Shown: positions 31,366-39,683 of the stretch, piece by piece
How the letters are laid out: each line of letters opens with the position of its first letter
Numbering within the stretch: position 1 is the first letter of the stretch
Assembly: GCF_010667645.1 (NCBI RefSeq)
Contig: NZ_WHZV01000004.1
Coordinates: 124,001-188,000 of the forward strand
Origin: Bifidobacterium platyrrhinorum
Lineage (GTDB): Bacteria; Actinomycetota; Actinomycetes; Actinomycetales; Bifidobacteriaceae
DNA length: 64,000 bases
Direction of reading: 5' to 3'
Position numbers and translations under genes: made by a program
Notes under the pieces: generated by a model
Told to the model about the DNA's origin: nothing
What the model saw: the letters and a program-made list of their open reading frames with translations, nothing else
The model's database searches: none

Positions 31366-33603
31366 TCAGCTGTGGTTGCCGCGACGGCGGGTGTGCTTGC
31401 GGATGAGGTACTCCTGGCAATCCACCAGCGGGCGGCCCTCCTCGTCCTTCGAGTGGCGCTCGTAGGATCCGTCGGGCAGCATGTGCCAGCTGGAGGTGGA
31501 GTCGGCCATCTGCAGGTCGATGTAGTCGAGCAGCTCCTGGATCTGTTCGGGGGCGGTGATGCGCACCAGCGCCTCGACTCGACGGTCGAGGTTGCGGTGC
31601 ATCAGATCGGCGGAACCGATCCACACCTCCGGTCCGGACATCGGACCCTCGCCGATCTGCGGGCCGTCCGAGTTGCAGAACGCGTAGATGCGGCTGTGCT
31701 CCAGGAAGCGGCCGAGGATCGAACGCACGCGGATGTTCTCGGACAGGCCGGGAACGCCGGGCTTGAGCGAGCAGATGCCGCGCTCGACGATGTCGATCTT
31801 CACACCGGCCTGGGAGGCACGGTACAGGGCGTCGATGGTCTTCTCGTCCACCACGGAGTTGACCTTGATCTTGATCCACGCCTCCTTGCCGGCGCGGGCG
31901 GCATCCTCCTCGCGGCGGATGCGCTGGATCAGGCCGGTGCGGATGGTGCGCGGGGCGACGAGCAGGCGGTGGAAGCTTGACTTCGGCGCGTAGCCGGACA
32001 GCTGGTTGAACAGGCGGGTGAGATCCTGTCCGACCACCGGGTCGCAGGTGAGCAAGCCGAGATCGGTGTAGATGCGGGCGGTCTTCGGGTTGTAGTTGCC
32101 CGTGCCCACATGGCAGTAGCGGCGCAGGCCGTCGGCCTCTTGGCGGACCACCTCGATGAGCTTGCAGTGGGTCTTCAGACCCACGATGCCGTACACCACG
32201 TGCACGCCGGCGCGTTCCAGCTTGCGCGCCCACGCGATGTTCGCGTCCTCGTCGAAGCGGGCCTTGATCTCGACCAGGGCCAGCACCTGCTTGCCGGCGT
32301 GGGCCGCGTCGATCAGCGCGTCGATGATCGGCGAGTTGGAGCTGGTGCGGTAGAGCGTCTGCTTGATGGCCAGGACCTTAGGATCCGCAGCAGCCTGCGC
32401 CAGAAAGGCCTGGACGGAGGTGGAGAACGAATCGTAGGGGTGGTGCAGCAGGATGTCGCGCTCGCGGATGGCGGCGAAGATGTCCTGCGCACGGCTCGAC
32501 TCGACCTCGGCGATCTGACGGTTCGTGGTCGGGATGAACGGGCGGTTCTTCAGATCCGGACGGTCGATGCCGCCGAGCTCGAACAGCACGGTCATGTCGA
32601 GCGGGGCCGGCAGACGGTACACCTCCTCCGGCGTGACGCCGAGCTGGTCGGCGAGCAGCTGGGAGAGGAACGGGCTGGTCTCGTCCGAGATCTCCAGGCG
32701 GATCGGCGGTCCGAAGCGGCGGCGCAGCAGCTCCTTCTCCATGGCGTTGAGCAGGTTCTCGGCATCATCCTCTTCGACGTCGATGTCCTCGTTGCGGGTG
32801 ACGCGGAAGGAGCGCGCCTCCTTGATGATCATGCCCGGGAACAGGGATTCCAGATGGGCGATGATGAGGTTCTCCATCGTGATGAAGCCGTAGCGCTCCT
32901 CCTTGGACTCCTCGTCGGTCATGTCGTCGACCGGCACGAGTCGGTTCAGGTTGCCTGGGATCTTCACGCGCGCGAAGTGCGACTTGCCGGAAGCCGGGTT
33001 CTCGACGATCACGGCGAGGTTGATGGAACCGCCGGAGATGTACGGGAACGGGTGGGCCGGATCCACGGCGAGCGGGGTGAGAACCGGGAACACCTGCTGG
33101 CGGTAGTAGCGGGAGAGGCGCTCCTGCTCGGCGGTGGTGAGCTTGTCCCAGCTGAGCAGCACGATATGCTGTTCGGCGAGGGCCGGGAACAGCTTGTCGA
33201 TCACATAGTGGGCGTGCTCGTCCTGCAGGGCGTGCGCCTGCTCGCTGATCGAGCGCAGCAGCTGGCGCGGGCTCAGGCCGGCGGCGGAAGGCACGGCGAT
33301 GCCCGAGTCGATGCGGCGCTTCAGGCCGGCCACGCGGACCATGAAGAACTCATCGAGGTTGTTGGCGAAGATCGCGGCGAAGCTGGTGCGTTCCAGCAGC
33401 GGCTGCTCGTCATCCTCGGCGAGCTCGAGCACACGCTTGTTGAACTTCAGCCAGCTCAACTCGCGGTCGAAGAAGCGGTCGGTCGGCAGCGGGGCCTCGC
33501 CTTCCAAGGTCTCGCGCCGATCGTTCTTGTCGGTTTCGGCGATATGCTCTGCGATTTGGCTTCGCAGGATCGCTTTCGATGGTGCGTCAAAAATCTGTGC
33601 CAT
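31366..33603 (-). CDS. ppk: Polyphosphate kinase 1
   Basis: A 745-residue PPK1, which reversibly makes polyphosphate from ATP. The catalytic histidine lies in [10 protein letters not shown]; the second conserved histidine region ([20 protein letters not shown]) and the N-terminal domain ([20 protein letters not shown]) are present. TAGGAT (complement of 33611-33616) overlaps an upstream ATG and ends seven bases before the ATG at 33603, which is therefore chosen. Two 11-bp direct repeats beginning GTTCA lie 51 bases upstream and resemble a PHO box. Confidence 0.96.
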   Translation of the reverse strand: MAQIFDAPSKAILRSQIAEHIAETDKNDRRETLEGEAPLPTDRFFDRELSWLKFNKRVLELAEDDEQPLLERTSFAAIFANNLDEFFMVRVAGLKRRIDSGIAVPSAAGLSPRQLLRSISEQAHALQDEHAHYVIDKLFPALAEQHIVLLSWDKLTTAEQERLSRYYRQQVFPVLTPLAVDPAHPFPYISGGSINLAVIVENPASGKSHFARVKIPGNLNRLVPVDDMTDEESKEERYGFITMENLIIAHLESLFPGMIIKEARSFRVTRNEDIDVEEDDAENLLNAMEKELLRRRFGPPIRLEISDETSPFLSQLLADQLGVTPEEVYRLPAPLDMTVLFELGGIDRPDLKNRPFIPTTNRQIAEVESSRAQDIFAAIRERDILLHHPYDSFSTSVQAFLAQAAADPKVLAIKQTLYRTSSNSPIIDALIDAAHAGKQVLALVEIKARFDEDANIAWARKLERAGVHVVYGIVGLKTHCKLIEVVRQEADGLRRYCHVGTGNYNPKTARIYTDLGLLTCDPVVGQDLTRLFNQLSGYAPKSSFHRLLVAPRTIRTGLIQRIRREEDAARAGKEAWIKIKVNSVVDEKTIDALYRASQAGVKIDIVERGICSLKPGVPGLSENIRVRSILGRFLEHSRIYAFCNSDGPQIGEGPMSGPEVWIGSADLMHRNLDRRVEALVRITAPEQIQELLDYIDLQMADSTSSWHMLPDGSYERHSKDEEGRPLVDCQEYLIRKHTRRRGNHS

Positions 33604-33653
33604 GGTCTTCATCCTAGGCGTTGGAGCGGTTGGGCGTTGGCGTACGCGCCAAA

Positions 33654-33675
33654 GTTCAACGCGAGTTCACATTTT
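33654..33675 (+). promoter_or_regulatory. Candidate PHO box upstream of ppk
   Basis: GTTCAACGCGA and GTTCACATTTT are adjacent 11-base units with a shared GTTCA start, the layout of actinobacterial PhoP direct-repeat units. They lie about 40 bases upstream of the ppk -10, read on the strand opposite to the gene. Confidence 0.4.
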
Positions 33676-33726
33676 GGGGACGGTCCGAAGCCCGGACGGC
33701 AAGGGCGTGAGCGGTAACACCAACCA

Positions 33727-34932
33727 TCACATGATGAACGAGACGATGGCGGGAACCACCCCGATGAGGATGAACGACGGCAGGAAGCACAGTCCGGTGG
33801 GCGCCAGCAACCGCACCGACAGTCGCGCCGCCGCCTGCTCGATGGCGGCGAGCGCGTCCCTGTCATGCCGGTCGATGGCGAGCTCCAGCCTGCCGGTGGG
33901 GGAGGCGCCGTGCCGCCACGCCTCCGCCAGGCACTCGCCGATCAGCGCGATGGCCGTACCGCGCGCCGGTTCCGTCCCGCCGTCCCGTCGTGGAGGTTCG
34001 CGCGCCCGCGCCCGGGCCGGCACGGTCCCCGCGCAGGACGACTCGGCCATCACCCAGGCCTCATGCCATGTCGCCCCGCGTGAGAGGGCGCGGCCCGCCA
34101 TGCGCAATCCCGCGGGAATCCCTCCCGGAGGCGATGGTTCGTCCGCTCCGGCGCCAAGCGCTTCGCCCACGGCGTCGAGGGCGCGGGGGATGGGCGCGCC
34201 CGTGCCGAGTGCGGCCCGCAGCATCGCCAACGCGATCGACGCATCGTCGTCTCCATCCGCCCCGTCGCCGCCCGCATCGTCGAAGCCGGCAAGCAGACGC
34301 CGCGTCCACGCCATGCCGACGGCATACCAAAGGCCGCCCGCCGCCAGGCACAATATGCCCTGCGGCGTGCCCAGCAGGAACGCAACGGGGCGGGCGCCCA
34401 TCAGTTCGCCGAGCATCACGGTCACCACGGGCAAGGCCGACAGCAACCGTATCGTCGCCTTGGGCATGGCGAACGACCGCCGTTTGAGATCGACGGCGCG
34501 CCTATGCCGCCGGTAATCGTCCGCCACCGCCTCAAGACAGCCCGTCACCTCGCATCCCAGCCCCTCGCTGAGCCGGCAGGCCGCCGCAAGGTGGCGGGCC
34601 GTCCGTTCGGCGTCGGAATCGGTCTCGTCGTCCGTCATCCGCCGCCGGAGCACCGTCGAGACGCGCGCCGTGGTCACTTGTGTGGAGGCGAAGCGTTCGC
34701 CGCCCTGCTCCTGGAAGGATTCGGCCACCGTACCGCCGCCTTTCGCGCGGGCGATCACCGCCGAGATGACGGCGTCGATGCCCGTGCGGGGAAGGCCAGC
34801 GCCGTTCGCCCGGCCGCCATCGCGCGGCCGTACGGCTGCGCGGCGCGTGACACGTTCCGCGACGGTCAGGACTGTCGGTGCCGCCGCTGCGGCCGCCACC
34901 GCCAATCCGGTGATGATGATGCCCGCCCTCAT
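33727..34932 (-). CDS. tadB/tadC: Tad pilus platform protein, TadB-TadC fusion
   Basis: A 401-residue protein joining two T2SSF-like halves. The first (about residues 100-215) has TadB-type features: CRLSEGLGCEVTGCLEAVAD, a short basic strip, then paired membrane helices (LLSALPVVTVMLGELMGA; GILCLAAGGLWYAVGMAW). The second (about 230-400) is TadC-like: MLRAALGTGAPIPRALDAVG, then a C-terminal helix pair rich in proline (LLAPTGLCFLPSFILIGVVP). TadB and TadC normally are separate inner-membrane proteins that work with the ATPase. It overlaps tadA by four bases. Confidence 0.8.
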   Translation of the reverse strand: MRAGIIITGLAVAAAAAAPTVLTVAERVTRRAAVRPRDGGRANGAGLPRTGIDAVISAVIARAKGGGTVAESFQEQGGERFASTQVTTARVSTVLRRRMTDDETDSDAERTARHLAAACRLSEGLGCEVTGCLEAVADDYRRHRRAVDLKRRSFAMPKATIRLLSALPVVTVMLGELMGARPVAFLLGTPQGILCLAAGGLWYAVGMAWTRRLLAGFDDAGGDGADGDDDASIALAMLRAALGTGAPIPRALDAVGEALGAGADEPSPPGGIPAGLRMAGRALSRGATWHEAWVMAESSCAGTVPARARAREPPRRDGGTEPARGTAIALIGECLAEAWRHGASPTGRLELAIDRHDRDALAAIEQAAARLSVRLLAPTGLCFLPSFILIGVVPAIVSFIM

Positions 34933-36065
34933 GAGGGTCTCCTTTCGCTTGCCGGGATGATGCGACGGACATTTCGTGGCGGCGCCGCGTCACCCGGCGC
35001 CGTGCTCTCCCCGCCGGCCGGCGCTCGCCGTCCGCCGTCCGCGCCCGTGGTTCGGCCGATGGTCCATCGGTCGGCGAACGCTTGCCATTGCGGCATGTGC
35101 AGTGCCGGTCCGGAGCCCGTCCACAGGCCCAGCGGCTGGCCGGCGAGCCCCTCCTGTGTGCCGATCAGGAGGCCGATCTGCGCGAGCCGGCGTCTGCCGG
35201 CGGAGCGTTCCAGATGCAGCACCGCGTCGAAGGCCCCGCAGGCGAACATGGCCGTGGCCTGCGGGGACAGTCCGGCGAGCAGCCCCAATGAGGCCAGGCG
35301 GGAAGGCACGCGGGAGACCCCGTCCGCATGCAACGTGGTCATGCCTCCGCGATGGCCGGAATTGTAGGCGCGCAGCAGGTCCGCAATCTCCTCGCCGCGG
35401 CATTCGCCCAATACCACGCGGTCCGGGCGCATGCGCAACGTGGCCTTCACCAGATCGGGCAGACCCACCGCACCGGCGCCCTCCACGTTCGCCTCACGGG
35501 TGACCATGGAGACATGGTTCGCGAGCGGCAGCACCCCCAGTTCGCGCACCTCCTCCACGGTGACGATCCGCTCATGGGGGTCGCATTCGCCGAGCAGCGC
35601 CTTGAGCAGCGTGGTCTTGCCCGCGCCCGTGCCGCCGGTGATCAGCAGCGTGGCGCGTTTGGCGGCGAGTCCGCGCAGGACCGGCAGCCATTCGGGAGGG
35701 AACAATCCGCGGCGGCACAGGTCCGCCACGGTGGCGTGGGAGCGGTCCGGCAGACGTATGGAGATGGAGGCGCCCCGCGGCACCAGCGGCGCGATCACCG
35801 CGTGCACGCGTATGCCGTCGTCGCTGGAGGCGTCGGCGATGGGCTGCGCGTCGTCAAGCCTGCGACCCAGCTGCGCGCACAGCCTCACCGCGTATTCACG
35901 CACCACCCTGTGGTCGCGGAACGGTATGCGCGGGCGGCGTTCGCGCATACCGTCGCCGCAGTCGGCCCAGACCCGGCCGTCGCAGGTCACCGCCACGTCG
36001 GTGACCTGTGGGTCGTGGACGATGTCGTCAAGGGGGCCGAACGCCGGTTCGCGATGCTCGGACAT
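34929..36065 (-). CDS. tadA: Tad pilus assembly ATPase TadA/CpaF
   Basis: A 378-residue secretion ATPase of the CpaF family that powers Flp pilus assembly. Walker A is ITGGTGAGKTTLLKALL; the Asp and His boxes (IVTVEEVRELG; ANVEGAG) and Walker B region (RPDRVVLGECRGEE) are in order, followed by GHRGGMTTLHAD. A perfect AAAGGAGG precedes the ATG at 36065. The C-terminal 50 residues are glycine/proline-rich and non-conserved. It begins one base after the tadZ stop. Confidence 0.93.
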   Translation of the reverse strand: MSEHREPAFGPLDDIVHDPQVTDVAVTCDGRVWADCGDGMRERRPRIPFRDHRVVREYAVRLCAQLGRRLDDAQPIADASSDDGIRVHAVIAPLVPRGASISIRLPDRSHATVADLCRRGLFPPEWLPVLRGLAAKRATLLITGGTGAGKTTLLKALLGECDPHERIVTVEEVRELGVLPLANHVSMVTREANVEGAGAVGLPDLVKATLRMRPDRVVLGECRGEEIADLLRAYNSGHRGGMTTLHADGVSRVPSRLASLGLLAGLSPQATAMFACGAFDAVLHLERSAGRRRLAQIGLLIGTQEGLAGQPLGLWTGSGPALHMPQWQAFADRWTIGRTTGADGGRRAPAGGESTAPGDAAPPRNVRRIIPASERRPS

Positions 36066-36066
36066 G

Positions 36067-37098
36067 TCAGCCTCCTTTCCGTCCGCGTTCGCGACGATCG
36101 GATCGCTCCGACCCGTCATCGATCCAATCCGCGATCGCGTCGATGACGCGGCGGTTGCGGCGCGGCACGGACCGGATGCCCAATCCCGCAAGGATGTCCG
36201 CGCACAGGGAAGGAACACAACGCACCGGCCCCAGCACGTCGTCACCCAGGTAGGCGATGACCTCCGCCATGGCGACGGCCGTATCCGATGCCCTGCGGGA
36301 CGCCCCGCGGGGAGACATGCCGACGATCAGAGGATCCCCGCCGCAATCGCCTCCCGCGACGGACCCCTCCAACCGGTCGATGCCGGCGAGATGCGCCTTC
36401 GCCCGGGCCATGCCCAGGACGGACAGTTCGATCGCCACCACCCGTCGGGAACACGCCAGCTCGGGCGCGTGCGCCATCGCCTCACCCCGTCCGGCGTCGA
36501 CCAGCACGACGTCGTTCGCCTCGCCGAGCGCTTCGATGGCGGCCTGCAGCTCCCACCAGTCGGGCGGGTCTCCCCGCCACGGCGAATGGGAAAGAACGCG
36601 CAGACCCTCCCACTGCGGCAATTCATGGTTCAACGCGTCCCCCTCGATGCGCCCGAGTGGGGCGTCGAGATCCTGCAGGGTCAATCCCGGTTCGTGCTCG
36701 ATGCCGAGAAGCACGTCAAGCCCGCCACCGGAGAGGTCCGCGTCGAGCATCGCGCACCTTATGCCACGCTTGGCCAGGGTCAACCCGGTGAGGGCGACCA
36801 TCGTGCTCAATCCCACGCCGCCGCTGGGCGAGGTGAAGGTGACGATGCGACCGTGGCCACCGGTGCCGAGACGTGGCAACGGCACCGGCGATTCGGCGGG
36901 TTGAGGCCGTGCGGGCGTTCGCATCTGGGGAAGGGGACGCGGCGGGACGACGGCCTTGCCCGGCGAATAATAGCGTTGCGGCATCGGCTTGGAGGCCGAT
37001 GTGGCAACGGTCATGGAGGAGACCGGCCCCGGTGGCGGTCCCGAGCGGCCTTTGCCGTGAGACCGGCCGGTCGAAGGGAAACGGGCTGACGTGTTCAT
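36067..37098 (-). CDS. tadZ: TadZ/CpaE-like ParA-family pilus protein
   Basis: A 343-residue protein with a proline-rich N-terminus (residues 1-75) and a MinD/ParA-like ATPase domain. TadZ positions the Tad machine at the cell pole. The deviant Walker A reads SGGVGLST instead of KGGxGKT: both lysines are lost, so nucleotide hydrolysis is doubtful. Later motifs are kept (CAMLDADLSGGGLDVLLG, DVVLVDAG). ATG at 37098 is favoured; an upstream TTG (37134) is possible. It is the first gene of the minus-strand Tad operon. Confidence 0.85.
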   Translation of the reverse strand: MNTSARFPSTGRSHGKGRSGPPPGPVSSMTVATSASKPMPQRYYSPGKAVVPPRPLPQMRTPARPQPAESPVPLPRLGTGGHGRIVTFTSPSGGVGLSTMVALTGLTLAKRGIRCAMLDADLSGGGLDVLLGIEHEPGLTLQDLDAPLGRIEGDALNHELPQWEGLRVLSHSPWRGDPPDWWELQAAIEALGEANDVVLVDAGRGEAMAHAPELACSRRVVAIELSVLGMARAKAHLAGIDRLEGSVAGGDCGGDPLIVGMSPRGASRRASDTAVAMAEVIAYLGDDVLGPVRCVPSLCADILAGLGIRSVPRRNRRVIDAIADWIDDGSERSDRRERGRKGG

Positions 37099-37147
37099 GG
37101 CTCGATTGAAACCGAGAGGGCCGCGCCGGGCCAACCTGTGCAGGGGT

Positions 37148-37209
37148 ATGTGTACAGAGGTCCCGGGTTATCCACATCCCCGGCGTGTTATCCACAGGCA
37201 TGTGGATAA
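37148..37209. repeat. 62-bp inverted repeat, left arm, with DnaA-box-like sites
   Basis: This segment, 50 bases upstream of tadZ, matches the reverse complement of 38275-38336 at 59 of 62 positions. It contains TTATCCACA twice and TGTGGATAA once, which are consensus DnaA boxes. The half ATCCACAGGCATGTGGATAA recurs once more 61 bases to the right (37251-37270). Confidence 0.92.
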
Positions 37210-37530
37210 CGGCACGATCCTGCTCGCCCTCGGCCAGATCGCCCTGTGCCATCCACAGGCATGTGGATAACGGAGGGAAGTTGTGGCCTCTTTTCCTGCG
37301 TCGCGGCTTTCCTGAGACGTCATCGGAGTGGATGGGCGAGACGGGCGCGCGCTTGTCGGCGGATGACGGATGCGGTTGAGTGGAATTTGGTCGACACGCC
37401 GCAGCGGTGCCTCAAACGCGCACAACAGCACATTGCGGCATCGGAAAGCGAACAGGAAGCGTCAGCGCGGGCCGTATGCGGCGTGCGAACGATCATTTCC
37501 GCAAAGAAACGAACAAGGGGTTCGTCAGGG

Positions 37531-37559
37531 TTGCACGCATCCCGATGCGCGCCTAGATT
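37531..37559 (+). promoter_or_regulatory. Promoter for a small transcript between the Tad operons
   Basis: TTGCAC (37531-37536), a 17-base spacer and TAGATT (37554-37559) form a good sigma70-type promoter reading right toward a strong terminator at 37703. Confidence 0.6.
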
Positions 37560-37664
37560 ATGAACTACAAGAACAACCGAACAGAGCAGAGCCCACAAAG
37601 AGTAATGGTCACGAGGACTGATACGTTGGACGGGCATTGGAAAGACTTACCGTTGCAACGATGA
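37560..37664 (+). CDS. Possible 34-residue peptide or small RNA
   Basis: An ATG directly after the predicted -10 opens a 34-codon frame (begins MNYKNNRTEQSPQRV, ends GHWKDLPLQR). The first ATG is too close to the -10 to be at the transcript's start, so an inner ATG at 37605 or a non-coding RNA is more likely. The transcript would run from about 37566 to the terminator at 37703-37735, roughly 165 bases. No family was recognised. It is isolated in the 1.4 kb gap between tadZ and the Flp-like gene. Confidence 0.3.
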   Translation: MNYKNNRTEQSPQRVMVTRTDTLDGHWKDLPLQR

Positions 37665-37702
37665 TGTTGTGCTGAGATTCTGCTCCCCGGTTGGACTTGT
37701 GG

Positions 37703-37735
37703 AAAGGCCCGCTTCGGCGGGCCTTTTCTTTTTCG
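37703..37735 (+). terminator. Strong intrinsic terminator in the Tad control region
   Basis: AAAGGCCCGC pairs with GCGGGCCTTT around TTCG-like loop bases and is followed by TTTTCTTTTT. It implies a rightward transcript starting within 37.2-37.6 kb. Confidence 0.9.
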
Positions 37736-37822
37736 TTTCCGTTCCCGGGGTTATAGGCCGAATTGTGTCTGGGAGTCTGGTCGTCTGATGGCCGTTCAAC
37801 GCGGGCACGGGAGTCGTCCGGA

Positions 37823-38055
37823 TACGTTGTTTCCGGTCCCGGATGGGAGAGCCGGAGAAAACGTACGCCAACGATTTCTTGGAATACGTTATTTCCGGCT
37901 TCGACCGGGGAAACCGGAGAAAACGTGCGCAGGGGGAATCGCCCGAGTACGTTATGTCCGGTCCGTTCGGCCGGAACCGGAGAAAACGTGCGTGAAGGGG
38001 ACTGCCGGTATACGTCATCCCCGGCTTCGCATATGGATGCCGGGAAAATGTGTGG
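37823..38055. repeat. Four-unit palindrome array, 62-63 bp period
   Basis: TACGTT(N)TTTCCGG-type half-sites start at 37823, 37885, 37948 and 38011. Each is followed after about 15 variable bases by the inverted half CCGGAGAAAACGT. Unit lengths are 62, 63 and 63. Conserved halves and variable loops indicate selection on paired structure rather than coding. Confidence 0.85.
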
Positions 38056-38299
38056 GAGACCGTCCTGGTCCATGGCGCTGGGTCGTCTCCAAGCCTCTTG
38101 CCCGTATTCCGTGGATGACACCGAACACCGGACCCGCACGGAAACCGCCCGCCTCTCTACCCGCATTCCGTGGATGACACGCTTCGTCGGATACTCCATT
38201 GTCGGCGGCCTCGCTCTTTCCCGCATTCCGTGGATGGCCCCGCAAAGTAGGGCTGCACCTTGGCGTCCATGTGCTTGTCCACATGCCTGTGGATGACAC
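38052..38299. repeat. GTGGATGACAC array, 59-60 bp period
   Basis: GTGGATGACAC or close variants occur at 38111, 38170, 38230 and 38289 (a weak fifth, GTGGGAGAC, at 38052). The first three are embedded in CCCGCATTCCGTGGATG. The last one lies inside the 62-bp inverted repeat, so the array grades into the DnaA-box-like module. Confidence 0.8.
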
Positions 38300-38336
38300 G
38301 CCGGGTATGTGGATAACCCGGGACCTCTGTACACAT
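38275..38336. repeat. 62-bp inverted repeat, right arm
   Basis: Mirror copy of 37148-37209 with three mismatches, 199 bases upstream of the Flp-like gene. TGTGGATAA is kept; the second site is changed to TGTGGATGA. Between the arms are the small-transcript unit and two palindrome arrays. Confidence 0.92.
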
Positions 38337-38534
38337 CGTCCGGAAAACATCGCATATGCGCCGGCGGCCCCGCACAGTGGAAGGACCCATCGGCGCCGAT
38401 GGGGCAACCCCATCCATCTCCGACAACCTATGACCCGGCCTTCGGGACGCCGCGGGACGGGCCCGGCAAACCCGGCATGCTCCGGGCGGAACATCCACAG
38501 ACATCCACAGACATCCATAGAAAGGAACGGGCGC

Positions 38535-38828
38535 ATGAAACACCCCACCATCCCGGTCAACGGCGAGGGGAAGGCCGGAGTCTTCACCCATGCCAGGGAA
38601 CGATACGAACGCACGCGCGACCTGTGCCGCGCCAGGCTGTACGCCATGGACGCCAGGATGCGCACCCTCACGGCGGAGCCCGAGGAAGGCGCCGCCACCG
38701 CCGAATACGCGGTGGTGCTCGTCGCCGCCACCGGTTTCGCCGCCCTGCTGGTCACCATCATGAAATCCGAAACCGTACGCAAGCTGCTGCTCGACATCGT
38801 CAAGCAGGCATTGACGATGGGAGGCTGA
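38535..38828 (+). CDS. flp: Flp-pilin-like protein (DUF4244 type)
   Basis: A 97-residue small protein with a charged N-terminus (residues 1-53), the processing-like site EEGAATAEYA, then a single hydrophobic helix (VVLVAATGFAALLVTIM) and a short amphipathic tail. This matches actinobacterial DUF4244 proteins next to Tad genes, which are pilin-like. It is probably the main pilus subunit. AAAGGAA is upstream of the ATG. tadE-like starts one base after the stop. Confidence 0.82.
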   Translation: MKHPTIPVNGEGKAGVFTHARERYERTRDLCRARLYAMDARMRTLTAEPEEGAATAEYAVVLVAATGFAALLVTIMKSETVRKLLLDIVKQALTMGG

Positions 38829-38829
38829 C

Positions 38830-39246
38830 ATGATCGCGGCATATGCGAGGCGCCGCGCCCGCCGCCCGCCCGCCGGAACGGAACGTTCCGTATTGAGGGA
38901 ACGTTCCGCATCGGCGGCCGACCCCGGTACCGTCACCGCGGAGTTCGCCACCGTCCTGCCCGCGGTGGTGGCGATGGCGCTGTTGCTGCTCGCCCTCGCG
39001 CGCATGGTGATGGTGTCCATAGGCTGCCAGGACGCCGCCTCGGCCGCAGCCCGTGCAGCGGTCGCGGCCCAGGCGAGCGACTCCGACGCCGCCAAGGCCG
39101 CCGCATCGGTCGTGAACGGCGCCTCCGTGGAGCTGAGCCGGGCGGGAGACCGTGTGACGGTCGTGACCCAATGCCCGGTGATCCCGGACCCGTTGGGCGT
39201 GCTGCCCACCGTGGTGCGGGGCCGCGCGGTGGGGGTGATGTCATGA
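38830..39246 (+). CDS. tadE: TadE-like pseudopilin
   Basis: A 138-residue protein: basic N-terminus, a Glu-containing pseudopilin motif (GTVTAEFATVLPAVV) starting a membrane helix, then an extracytoplasmic alanine/valine-rich domain. TadE-like proteins are minor pilins cleaved by the Tad prepilin peptidase, which is not in this window. The stop overlaps the next gene by four bases. Confidence 0.85.
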   Translation: MIAAYARRRARRPPAGTERSVLRERSASAADPGTVTAEFATVLPAVVAMALLLLALARMVMVSIGCQDAASAAARAAVAAQASDSDAAKAAASVVNGASVELSRAGDRVTVVTQCPVIPDPLGVLPTVVRGRAVGVMS

Positions 39247-39599
39247 ACAGGTCCGATGAAGGCTCCGGAACGATGGCCGGCGTGGCTTTGGTCATGCTGG
39301 CTGCCGTACTGCTCGCGACGATTGCCGCCGCCGGGCATCTGCTGATCTGCAGGTCCCGGGCGCGGACGGCCGCCGATCTGGCGGCACTGTCCGCGGCCGT
39401 GGCGCTCTGGGACGGACGCGCCGATTCGTGCGCGGTGGCGGGAAGGACGGCGGCGGCCCACGAAGGGCGGCTGGTCTCCTGCGACATCGGCGGCGAATCA
39501 GGGTCGGACGTGACGGTTCGTGTGAGTGTCGCCACGCAGGTGCCGTTCATGCCCCGGATCGTGCTCGCGGCGCGTGCCGGACCGGTGGCGTGCGAATGA
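39243..39599 (+). CDS. TadF/Rv3654c-like minor pilin
   Basis: A 118-residue protein with N-terminal helix starting DEGSGTMAGVALVMLAAVLL, followed by CRSRARTAADLAALSAA, a signature of the Rv3654c-type TadE-like family that lies at Tad loci in actinobacteria. One cysteine pair (CAVAG...SCDIGG) may form a disulphide. It is translationally coupled to tadE and closes the plus-strand Tad operon. Confidence 0.82.
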   Translation: MNRSDEGSGTMAGVALVMLAAVLLATIAAAGHLLICRSRARTAADLAALSAAVALWDGRADSCAVAGRTAAAHEGRLVSCDIGGESGSDVTVRVSVATQVPFMPRIVLAARAGPVACE

Positions 39600-39683
39600 C
39601 GGTCGTCCGCAGGCGTGCGAATAACAGCCGCTCGCCAGTGACGGGACTGGCGGTTCCGCCACCCTCGCGGTTATCGTGTGGAT

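Noticed and set aside
33727..34932. Frameshift-created tadB/tadC join
   Set aside because: The frame is continuous with typical codon use throughout and no internal ribosome site at the junction, so it is treated as a true fusion pending comparison with relatives.
37148..37273. Chromosomal replication origin (DnaA boxes)
   Set aside because: There is no dnaA, dnaN, rpmH or gyrB nearby, no AT-rich unwinding region, and the boxes are part of an inverted repeat tied to the Tad operons.
37320..37637. 105-codon minus-strand ORF between the Tad operons
   Set aside because: It is cysteine/arginine-rich without a start signal or motif, and it opposes the better-supported rightward promoter and terminator.
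37647..38018. Minus-strand ORF with a 21-residue repeat
   Set aside because: The repeat follows from the 63-bp palindrome period. Conservation is in paired bases, there is no ribosome site, and the frame shifts at the 62-base unit.
37823..38299. CRISPR array (repeat units of about 60 bp)
   Set aside because: The conserved parts are short, paired half-sites rather than a constant 28-36 base repeat, unit count is low, and no cas gene is nearby.
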